A DNA stretch of 64,000 bases from Pseudomonadota bacterium (GTDB lineage: Bacteria; Myxococcota_A; Polyangia; Polyangiales; Polyangiaceae), in NCBI GenBank assembly GCA_023423895.1, contig JAFAER010000021.1, forward strand, positions 124,001 through 188,000. Reading direction: 5' to 3'. Positions within the stretch are counted from its first letter, which is position 1. Each line of letters begins with the position of its first letter. This document shows, piece by piece, positions 57,939-64,000 of the stretch. The notes beneath the pieces are model-generated. The model did not search any database and was not told where the DNA came from. It saw nothing but the letters and a program-made list of their open reading frames with translations. Made by a program: the position numbers and the translations under genes.

Positions 57939-59051
57939 TCACAAAATCGTGATCCTCCAGCTCAGGCCGGCCTCTCCGGCCACCGGGGCCGCGCGCCAGA
58001 GCGGCTCGTCACCGATGCGGATCGACGGGCGAACGAGCGGAACGAGCAGGCCCGCGTGCACGACGAACGAGAAGGGAGCTGCCCGAAAGACCTCGTACCC
58101 GCCGCGAAGGCCGAGGCTGGTGTAGAGCGCATGGGACGAGCGGCTCACGAGCGGGCCGGTCCCGGCGGCCCGGAAGTCCCCGAGGCTCACGACCGCACAT
58201 CCCTCGAAGCGCTCGACGTGGCGACACGGCGAGAGCCCAACGAACGTCAAGGAGGCATTGGCTCCGCCGCCTCGAGGTGAGGCCACCTCGGCTGGGAGGA
58301 AGGCCCCGACGTCGAGTCCGACGCGCCAACTGCCGAGCTGGATCGACGCTCCGGCAAGGGCGCCTGCCGTCGGTGCCGGCGCGATGCCGTAGCCGAGGAG
58401 CGCAGCTGCGTGCGAGCGGATGCCGATGGACGGGGCGCGCGGCGTTGGCCGAGCGCGGCGGCGACGCGGACGAGCACGCGTCGGTGCTGGCGGACGCTCC
58501 GATGGTGTCGTCGGAGAAGTCGTCGGAGAAGTCGTTGGAGAAGTCGTCGGAGAAGTCGTTGGAGAAGTCGTTGGAGAAGGAGCCGGCACAGGCGTCGCCG
58601 TTGCGGTCGTCGTAGGAGGAGCGGGACGCGCCTTTTCGCGAAGACGCTCGATCGTGTGCTCGACGGCGAGGCTCGCGGCCAGCGCTGCAGCAACACCGAG
58701 CGTCCGGCATTCGCGTGCGGATGCGACGAGCTCCTGGACAGCGGTGTCCGCGCGACCTCGTTCCTCGAGCGCGATCGTCGCGCGGAGGCCGGCTCGCTCT
58801 TCGCGCGCGATCCGGATCGTGACGCTCACGGAAGCGTTCGGGCCGTGCTCGACGACGGTGTCCGCCGGCAGTCGGCCGGCCACCGCACGCTCGAGCTCGT
58901 CGTCCGTGAGGCATCCTGCGAGATCGCCCGGCCGCTCGTAGCGCACGTCGACGGTCAGCGGAGCGGCGTCGGTGCGAGCGGGCGTCAGGAGCAAGCCGCC
59001 GAGGACGGCGCACGACACGACCGGCTTGCGAAAACGTCGAGAAGGGCTCAC
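57939..59051 (-). CDS. Exported barrel-type protein with Pro/Thr linker
   Basis: The 370-residue protein starts with a signal peptide (VVSCAVLGGLLLTPARTDAA). Residues ~30-140 form a mixed alpha/beta domain (LTVDVRYERPGDLAGCLTD, SVSVTIRIAREERAG), a Thr/Ser/Pro linker of (TTSP)n repeats and an Arg/Pro-rich stretch follow, and residues ~205-370 have the strand pattern of a small outer-membrane barrel (GALAGASIQLGSWRVGLDVGA, ALYTSLGLRGGYEVF). It may be the signal-receiving outer part of the sigma system. Promoter elements were not identified in the 157 bp before it. Confidence 0.68.
   Translation of the reverse strand: MSPSRRFRKPVVSCAVLGGLLLTPARTDAAPLTVDVRYERPGDLAGCLTDDELERAVAGRLPADTVVEHGPNASVSVTIRIAREERAGLRATIALEERGRADTAVQELVASARECRTLGVAAALAASLAVEHTIERLREKARPAPPTTTATATPVPAPSPTTSPTTSPTTSPTTSPTTSPTTPSERPPAPTRARPRRRRARPTPRAPSIGIRSHAAALLGYGIAPAPTAGALAGASIQLGSWRVGLDVGAFLPAEVASPRGGGANASLTFVGLSPCRHVERFEGCAVVSLGDFRAAGTGPLVSRSSHALYTSLGLRGGYEVFRAAPFSFVVHAGLLVPLVRPSIRIGDEPLWRAAPVAGEAGLSWRITIL
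58507..58578. repeat. Six 12-bp tandem repeats coding TTSP
   Basis: GTCGTCGGAGAA and GTCGTTGGAGAA alternate in six perfect-length units. On the minus strand they encode Thr-Thr-Ser-Pro. Gain or loss of a unit keeps the frame, so linker length can change between strains. Confidence 0.9.
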
Positions 59052-59208
59052 ACGATCGTCGCGGGAGCCTACGACGCCGGCGCCCCGAACGCGAGGTCAC
59101 CTGCGCTCGCCTGGCGCGGGCGTCCTGGCGGCTCGTTCACTCGCCGGCAGACCGGGGCGCTGCGGGCTCGGAGGCTCGGGCTTGCGGGCCCATGCGGACC
59201 GCGAGAGG

Positions 59209-60138
59209 TCAGGGCTCACGCGGGGTGAGGCGGACGCCGCAGCGGATGCACGCACACGCCCAGCGGCGCCGGAACGCGAGCACCGATCGAAGTCGTTTCG
59301 CGGGGGCATCGTAGATCGCGTCGACATCGGACTCGTGCGCGACGACGTGAGGTGGGCGCGGCCACGGCGGCTGCTTCCCCTCCCATTCGAAGACGAGCGT
59401 GTCGTGACCGTTCGGGCACTGGACGACGTCGGCGATGCGATAGGCGGGGTATTCGTCGAGGCGGTAGGGGAGCGCTCGCATGATGGCGTTCCGCTTCTCG
59501 CGGAGCTCACGCGTCTCGCGAGCGCCCACGCCCCTTCGCGCCTCGTGCGCGGCGCAGAGCCACGGGAGAAATCGATCGCGCACGGCGACGAGCCGCCGGC
59601 CGCCGCTCGCGCACACGCTCGCGGCTTCGACTTCGATCCACGGCAGCCCGAGCTCGAAGGCCTTCTCGCGATCGACCTTGTGGGATACGAGCACCTCGAC
59701 GGCGGCGATCGGGAGATCGGCCGGGCCGAGCAGGCCGACGTCGACGACGTGTCCGGACCGTACACGCAGCTCCGGCACCGCCTTGAGGACCTTCTTCGGC
59801 AGCGGCTGCTGCGTGCTCGCCTCGCACTCTGCCTCGGCGCAGCGGCGCACGAACACCGGCGACGGCGCCGTCCCGGTCTTCCACTCTTCGATCGCCTGGA
59901 CGACGAGCTGCTTGGCGGCGAGATGGAGGACGGTCTCCTCGGTGCAGGCGGACGCGTGATGGTGGAAGTGCCTACGCTTCTTCTCGCCCGCGTGCAGGAC
60001 GACCGCGCCGGCACACGAAGGACACTCGTATCGACGACCCTTGCTCGCGTCCTCCGGGGCGACGAGCCGTCCCTTCGGGTCGCGCGCGACCGGGATCCGG
60101 AACGAGGCGCTGTCGAGCACGCCCGAACGATACCCCAC
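59209..60138 (-). CDS. CoiA-like competence/nuclease-type protein
   Basis: The 309-residue protein has an N-terminal zinc-finger-like part (YECPSC with Cys39/Cys42, HFHHHASAC), as in the CoiA family, a middle part with candidate nuclease residues (HVVDVGLLG with Asp133; AAVEVLVSHK with Glu148 and Lys154), and two further Cys sites near the end (CPNGHD, CACIRCG). CoiA is needed for recombination in DNA uptake in Gram-positive bacteria; relatives elsewhere have no established role. The start is a GTG at 60138 or 60120. It is divergent from the MBL gene. Confidence 0.75.
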   Translation of the reverse strand: MGYRSGVLDSASFRIPVARDPKGRLVAPEDASKGRRYECPSCAGAVVLHAGEKKRRHFHHHASACTEETVLHLAAKQLVVQAIEEWKTGTAPSPVFVRRCAEAECEASTQQPLPKKVLKAVPELRVRSGHVVDVGLLGPADLPIAAVEVLVSHKVDREKAFELGLPWIEVEAASVCASGGRRLVAVRDRFLPWLCAAHEARRGVGARETRELREKRNAIMRALPYRLDEYPAYRIADVVQCPNGHDTLVFEWEGKQPPWPRPPHVVAHESDVDAIYDAPAKRLRSVLAFRRRWACACIRCGVRLTPREP

Positions 60139-60220
60139 GGCGGCAGCTCTTCGCGGCCTGCCGCCCGGAATCCTCGCTCTCCGGTCCTACTCGCCGCTGC
60201 GCCGCGCTAAGGTCGACCTG

Positions 60221-61129
60221 ATGGCGCTCTATCGCAACCTCGACGGGACGACGCCCGACAAGGGGCTCGGCGATCTCTTGAAGTGGCAGCTCTCGCGGAA
60301 GCGAAACCAGGCGCCGTTCACCACGCCGCGGCGCGACAACGACGGAAGCGCGCTCCGGTCGACGGCGTCTCCGCACCTCACGTGGATCGGGCACGCGACG
60401 TTCGTGCAGCGGCTCGGTGGCAAGCTGCTCGCGACCGATCCGATCTGGTCGCGGCGCATCCACACGATCCCGCGGCTCTCCCCGCCGGGCGTCGAGCTCG
60501 AGGCGTGTCCGCCGATCGAGGTCGTCACGATCTCGCACGCGCACTTCGACCATCTCGATCTGCCGACGCTGAAGCGCATCGGCAAAGATGCTCTCTACGT
60601 CGTCCCCAAGGACAACGCCGACGTCCTCCGCGGAGCCGGGCTGCCGAACGTGATCGAGCTCGGATGGTGGGACTCACACGAGATCGGCGAGCTTCGGATC
60701 ACGCTCGTGCCGGCGCAGCACTGGTCGATGCGCGCGCCGTGGGACCGAAACAAGCGGCTCTGGGGCGGCTTCGTCTACGAGTCACCGGAGGGCACGAGCT
60801 ATCACGCGGGCGACACCGCCTTCAGCGCGAACGTGTTCGACGCGATCGCGCAGCGCTTCCCGCACATCGACTGGGCGATGCTGCCGATCGGCGCCTACGA
60901 TCCCGAGTGGTTCATGCAAGCGCAGCACATGGGCCCGGAGGAGGCAGGCCGCGCGTTCGAGATCCTCGGCGCTCGGAACCTCGTCGCGATGCACTGGGGC
61001 ACGTTCAAGCTCACCGACGAGCCGCTCGGCGAGCCTCCGGAGCGGATCCGTGCGTTCTGGGCCGAGCGCGGTCATGCGCCTGAGCGCCTCTGGGTGATGG
61101 ACATCGGCGAGACGCGCACGCTCGGCTGA
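60221..61129 (+). CDS. MBL-fold hydrolase, NAPE-PLD/UlaG-like
   Basis: This 302-residue metallo-beta-lactamase-fold enzyme has HLTWIGHATFVQ at the N-terminus, SHAHFDH with His106, His108, Asp110 and His111, later His167 (PAQHWSMR), Asp198 (AGDTAFS) and a final AMHWGTF His. This is the pattern of the NAPE-PLD / RomA-like group, which hydrolyses phospholipid-like substrates. It is cytoplasmic, with no signal. Start chosen at the ATG at 60221 with AAGG 10 nt upstream. Confidence 0.87.
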   Translation: MALYRNLDGTTPDKGLGDLLKWQLSRKRNQAPFTTPRRDNDGSALRSTASPHLTWIGHATFVQRLGGKLLATDPIWSRRIHTIPRLSPPGVELEACPPIEVVTISHAHFDHLDLPTLKRIGKDALYVVPKDNADVLRGAGLPNVIELGWWDSHEIGELRITLVPAQHWSMRAPWDRNKRLWGGFVYESPEGTSYHAGDTAFSANVFDAIAQRFPHIDWAMLPIGAYDPEWFMQAQHMGPEEAGRAFEILGARNLVAMHWGTFKLTDEPLGEPPERIRAFWAERGHAPERLWVMDIGETRTLG

Positions 61130-61207
61130 GGTCCACCTCGTCGAGCCGCTTCGCATCGCGGCGACGGTGTTCGTTTTCGGTACGTGCGTTGCCTCGTCTC
61201 CGTGGGA

Positions 61208-61225
61208 GTCGCGACGCGTCGCGAC
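61208..61225. promoter_or_regulatory. Perfect 18-bp palindrome upstream of hsp20
   Basis: GTCGCGACGCGTCGCGAC is fully self-complementary and ends 6 nt before the GGAGGG ribosome site (61232-61237) of the Hsp20 gene. It could be an operator or, as RNA, a 7-bp hairpin with a CGCG loop. Confidence 0.6.
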
Positions 61226-61243
61226 GAACATGGAGGGAACGTC

Positions 61244-61921
61244 ATGGCCGAGCAGCGAGAACAGGTCCAACAGGCAGGAGCGATTCAGGGCCAAGCAGGA
61301 GCCGAGGAGGCGAAAGGAGCGGAGGAGGTATCCGGAGCTGAGGAGGGCAAGGGCATCGAGAAGATGAAGGAGCGGGGAGGACTGCTGCGCCAACACCGAG
61401 GACGCACCGGAGGTTTCGAGAGCAGTCCGTTCGCGATGATGCGTCACTTCGCCGACGAGATCGATCGGGCGTTCTCCAGCATGTTCGGTGGTCGCTCGCC
61501 GCTTGCCGGGATGTCCCCGTTCGAGCTCATCGCGTCCGGTGGATGGGTACCGGCGCTCGAGTCGTACGAGGAAGACGGGAACATCGTGCTCTGCGCGGAT
61601 CTGCCTGGCCTCCGGCCCGAGGACGTGAAGGTGGAGGTCATCGGTGACGAGCTCGTCATCGCAGGCGAGCGTGTGCAGGAGAAGGAGGAGACGAAGGGCG
61701 GGTTCTACAGCGAGCGGCAATACGGCTGCTTCGAGCGCCGCGTCGCGCTGCCGGAAGGTTGTGATCCGGAGAAGGTGGAGGCGACGTTCGAGAACGGCGT
61801 GCTCAAGGTGACACTCGCCGCGCCCGAGAAGCAGCGGAAGAGCCGCAAGGTCGAGGTGAAGGGCAAGTCCTCGCAGTCGGAAGGAGGCCAGCAGACCAAG
61901 GGCGAAGGTGAGGTGCACTGA
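61244..61921 (+). CDS. Small heat-shock protein, Hsp20 family
   Basis: The 225-residue chaperone has an unusually long N-terminal part (residues 1-85, Gln/Glu/Gly/Lys-rich, then GFESSPFAMMRHFADEIDRAF). The alpha-crystallin domain spans about 107-200 (PALESYEEDGNIVLCADLPG, DVKVEVIGDELVIAGERV, VALPEGCDPEKVEATFENGV with GVLKVTLA as the conserved end). The C-terminal tail is Lys/Gln/Ser-rich; no clear IxI motif is seen. The protein binds unfolding proteins under stress. Ribosome site GGAGGG is optimal. Confidence 0.92.
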   Translation: MAEQREQVQQAGAIQGQAGAEEAKGAEEVSGAEEGKGIEKMKERGGLLRQHRGRTGGFESSPFAMMRHFADEIDRAFSSMFGGRSPLAGMSPFELIASGGWVPALESYEEDGNIVLCADLPGLRPEDVKVEVIGDELVIAGERVQEKEETKGGFYSERQYGCFERRVALPEGCDPEKVEATFENGVLKVTLAAPEKQRKSRKVEVKGKSSQSEGGQQTKGEGEVH

Positions 61922-61940
61922 CCTGTCGTGATGAGATCCA

Positions 61941-61993
61941 GCGCAGCACGCGCGTGCGCCTGTCGCAGACGCGCACGGTGCGCGCTGCTGCGC
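61941..61993 (+). terminator. Imperfect hairpin after hsp20
   Basis: GCGCAGCACGCGCGTGCGC pairs with the 23 bases at 61971-61993 with a few bulges around an 11-nt loop, 19 bp after the stop. No T run follows. Confidence 0.4.
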
Positions 61994-62220
61994 CACGCGA
62001 GCGTGAGCCCGTCCGCTCGTCGCGGCGCGTTTTCAGCCATCCTCGATTGTTGCAGCAAACGCTGCTGCCTCCGCGTCTCACGGCGATCGGGGCCGTGCGG
62101 CCGATGAGCCCCTCGAGCGGCCGCTCGGCCGAGTGAGTCACTCTCCCACTATCGTCGCCACGCGCTCCAGCGAGCTCGCGAAACACGATGTCTCCGGACC
62201 GTGCTTCGTCCGAGCGCGCG

Positions 62221-62235
62221 TGGCACGACCGTTGC
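62221..62235 (+). promoter_or_regulatory. Sigma54 (-24/-12) promoter for the M23 lipoprotein
   Basis: TGGCAC-N5-TTGC matches the sigma54 consensus fully; the GG (62222-62223) and GC (62234-62235) are 10 bp apart as required. Transcription would start near 62247, giving a leader of ~115 nt. It is the only full match found by eye on either strand of the window. Confidence 0.72.
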
Positions 62236-62361
62236 GCTCGTGATTCGTCGAGCTGCGGAGGGAGTGATGCCTCTGACCCGCTGCGTGAGCGACGACGCTC
62301 ACGGGCGTGGTCGTGCGTTGCCCCTCCGCGTCGTCCGGAAATCCGATCGCTGGAGGAAGTG

Positions 62362-63369
62362 ATGACGCTTCGTTCGAAGTCGTGCCTTTCGTTGTTCGTG
62401 CTGGCCGCCGTGATGGGCGTGTCGATCCTCGGTTGCAGCACGGACGCCACCGAGACGACGGCTCCCGTCGGGTCTCCTTCCGGTTCGAGCGCCGACGACG
62501 CTGCGGAGAGCGCAAACGAGGCGAGCGAAGACGCCGAGGAGCTCTGGGACGAGGGCCCGCCCGCATACGCGGAGGGTGCCGCGACGCCGGACTCGGCGGG
62601 CGCGCTCGAGGACGCGGACGCCGTCGACGAGAGCGAAGTCATGGGCTTCGCGTTGCTCGCGGCGCCGGTCTTCCAGCTCCCATTCCCGTGCAACCAGGTC
62701 TGGTCGGGCCAGACACGCACGAATCACAGCCCCGTGAACTCCGTCGACTTCAACCGCGCCGGCGACGAGGGCGACGTGGTCGTCGCGGCCGCGTCGGGCA
62801 CGGTCTCGCGCGTCGCGAACGAGGGCAACCGAAGCTACGGCCGCTGGATCGAGATCAATCATGGCGGCGGCTGGACGACGCGGTACGCGCATCTCTCGGT
62901 GCAGTCCGTGCGTGTCGGTCAGCGCGTCGCTCGAGGACAGAAGATCGGCAACGTCGGCAACACCGGCGGCTCGTCCGGCGCACATCTCCACTACGAGGCT
63001 CGCAAGAACGGCACTGCGGTGCGCGCGACGTTCAACGGAGCCGCCGCGCTCTATTTCGGAACGCGCTCGTACACGAGCAAGAACTGCGGGGGCGGCGGTG
63101 GGGGCGGCGGCGGAGCCAGCGGCGCGACGGGGCGAGCCGATACCGCAGGCCCGGCGCTCACGGTGCGATCCGGCCCGGGCACGAGCTACGCGGCCGTCGG
63201 ATCCGTCCCGGACGGCGCGACCGTGAAGATCAAGTGCCAGAAGGTCGGCCAGAAGGTGCGCGGCAAGTTCGGGACGTCGACCCTCTGGGACAACATCGGC
63301 AGCGGCTACGTCTCGGACGCGTACATCTACACGGGCTCCGACGGACGCGTTGCGCCCGACTGCAAGTGA
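62362..63369 (+). CDS. M23 metallopeptidase lipoprotein with SH3b domain
   Basis: The 335-residue lipoprotein has lipobox ILGC (Cys25) and an acidic linker (Glu/Asp/Ala). The peptidase domain keeps the zinc and catalytic residues of M23: His122 with Asp129 (NHSPVNSVDFN), His177 (RYAHLSV) and HLH 208/210 (GAHLHYEAR). The N-terminal half is of the beta-lytic kind, since the first His-Asp spacing is longer than the LytM HxxxD. After a Gly-rich linker (residues ~238-248) there is an SH3b domain (ALTVRSGPGTSYAAVGSVPDG, GYVSDAYI). It should cleave peptidoglycan cross-bridges of other cells or its own wall. It starts with GGAGG 5 nt before ATG. Confidence 0.87.
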   Translation: MTLRSKSCLSLFVLAAVMGVSILGCSTDATETTAPVGSPSGSSADDAAESANEASEDAEELWDEGPPAYAEGAATPDSAGALEDADAVDESEVMGFALLAAPVFQLPFPCNQVWSGQTRTNHSPVNSVDFNRAGDEGDVVVAAASGTVSRVANEGNRSYGRWIEINHGGGWTTRYAHLSVQSVRVGQRVARGQKIGNVGNTGGSSGAHLHYEARKNGTAVRATFNGAAALYFGTRSYTSKNCGGGGGGGGGASGATGRADTAGPALTVRSGPGTSYAAVGSVPDGATVKIKCQKVGQKVRGKFGTSTLWDNIGSGYVSDAYIYTGSDGRVAPDCK

Positions 63370-63378
63370 GCCGCCGGT

Positions 63379-63858
63379 TCAAGGCGCGCAGTCGTCGTCG
63401 CTGCCGGCATTGATCCGGCAGCCGCTCGCGCACCTGCGGATGACCGAGACGGTCTTGCCGTCGGTTCCGCAGCGGTAGAGCACGTCCGGATCGCCGTTCA
63501 CCTTGTCACCGCCGCAATACGCGCCGCCGGCGACACACGGCGTGGGAGGGCGACACGCGTCGTCCTTCCCCGCCGCGTTCACCGCGCAGCCGTTGGCGCA
63601 TTTCGCCATCAACGTCGGCGGACCGTCGGCGTTGCAACGATAGAGCGTGTCGCTCGCGCCGGCGACGCGCTCGCCTCCGCAATAATAGCCGCCGGCGACG
63701 CAGTCGTTGCGACGCCCGTCGTCCGTTGCATCCGGCGCATCGGTGGATGCATCTGCGTCTCCAGGCGGGCTTCCGCCGTCCGCACGTTCCTCGAAGTGAA
63801 AGTCGTAGCAGGCCGTGAGCGCGCAAGCGGTGAGGAGGGCTCTCGACAGCGCGCGCAT
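63379..63858 (-). CDS. Cys-rich lipoprotein with two CVAGG/YCGG repeats
   Basis: The 159-residue lipoprotein starts MRALSRALLTACALTAC, lipobox LTAC (Cys17). An acidic linker of ~35 residues precedes two repeats of about 45 residues: CVAGGYYCGGERVAGASDTL then YRC, and CVAGGAYCGGDKVNGDPDVL then YRC, each closed by CANGCAVN or CASGCRIN. Six cysteines per repeat suggest a disulfide-bonded unit. Unknown function; it converges with the M23 gene with 9 bp between. Confidence 0.72.
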   Translation of the reverse strand: MRALSRALLTACALTACYDFHFEERADGGSPPGDADASTDAPDATDDGRRNDCVAGGYYCGGERVAGASDTLYRCNADGPPTLMAKCANGCAVNAAGKDDACRPPTPCVAGGAYCGGDKVNGDPDVLYRCGTDGKTVSVIRRCASGCRINAGSDDDCAP

Positions 63859-63915
63859 GGGCTCGATCCTGAGACCGATCGTCGGGACACGCAAGCGCGT
63901 GCTAGAGTCGCGCGA

Positions 63916-64000
63916 GTGACCGCGGACAGCGCGACGAAGACGCTCCACACCCGTAGCGGGCTGGTGGCGCCGCTGCCGATACGCGTTCGACGCGTGGGCG
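63916..64000 (+). CDS. Start of an unidentified gene, cut by the window end
   Basis: A GTG at 63916 opens a frame (VTADSATKTLHTRSGLVAPL) that runs to the window end. It is divergent from the Cys-rich lipoprotein gene with 57 bp between. No ribosome site is clear and no family can be named from 28 residues. Confidence 0.35.
   Translation, partial: MTADSATKTLHTRSGLVAPLPIRVRRVG

Larger units (their letters stand above)
61922..62361. other. Intergenic region with hairpin and sigma54 promoter
   Basis: These 440 bp have no supported gene. The left part has a long imperfect hairpin: arms around 61941-61959 and 61971-61993 pair with small bulges, a likely end of the hsp20 transcript. The right part holds the sigma54 promoter of the M23 peptidase gene. 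Confidence 0.6.

Noticed and set aside
61954..62136. Possible small gene in the hsp20-M23 spacer
   Set aside because: Biased Arg/Pro composition, no ribosome site, and the start overlaps the hairpin after hsp20.

Overview
The window is GC-rich, densely coded DNA from what is most likely a member of the Myxococcota, probably a Polyangia-type soil bacterium. The reasons are the large number of lipoproteins with Asp/Gly/Ala-rich linkers, Cys-rich 'NCGxCG' repeat proteins, RCC1 and 'WGxxxxDVWAVG' propeller lipoproteins, an IgGFc-binding-type lipoprotein, a PknB-like kinase with an extracytoplasmic sensor part, a PilZ protein with a very long Pro/Ala tail, and a large sigma54 activator carrying a TPR-like region. 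The lineage is inferred from gene content only.

Layout. 1-5400: end of a PEGA/barrel protein, a GH113-like glycosidase, a NodB polysaccharide deacetylase, a 7-TM histidine kinase and an acetoacetate-decarboxylase-like protein. 5.4-11.4 kb: TlpA-like thioredoxin, a K+ channel with two RCK halves, a membrane protein with a jellyroll-like end, HflX, a VOC protein. 11.5-17.6 kb: small lipoproteins, a 1222-residue sigma54 activator and a radical SAM enzyme. 18.1-24.1 kb: exported lipoproteins, including an amidohydrolase fused to thrombospondin type-3 repeats and an intradiol-dioxygenase-type protein. 24.5-33.6 kb: HD protein, zinc-ribbon protein, Ser/Thr kinase with three phased palindromes upstream, an overlapping lipoprotein / YiiX-type hydrolase / outer-membrane gene set, two TRL-like lipoproteins with identical mature chains, and a SirB1-type protein. 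33.7-39.3 kb: RND pump genes divergent from a LysR regulator. 39.3-45.5 kb: deoxyhypusine-synthase-like gene coupled to an amidase, two PilZ proteins and a glyoxalase-II-like hydrolase.

45.6-49.7 kb is a decayed mobile island: tRNA-Gln with a duplicated 3' end, a frameshifted tyrosine recombinase, two arrays of IS21-type terminal repeats, a truncated istA, and an AbiE-type (type IV) toxin-antitoxin pair behind two nested palindromes that share one centre.

49.8-59.1 kb (minus strand) is the most striking unit. Eight genes overlap or nearly touch: an outer-membrane-type protein, an ECF sigma factor, a one-TM partner, and then five consecutive secreted lipoproteins (Cys-rich, two WG propellers, RCC1, IgGFc-binding-like). 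I infer one sigma-controlled surface-lipoprotein programme. 59.2-64.0 kb carries a CoiA-like protein, an MBL hydrolase, Hsp20, an M23 peptidase lipoprotein behind a well-formed sigma54 promoter, and a Cys-rich lipoprotein.

Start sites were chosen from ribosome-binding sites, signal peptides and overlaps. All functional names rest on motifs read by eye, without database searches.
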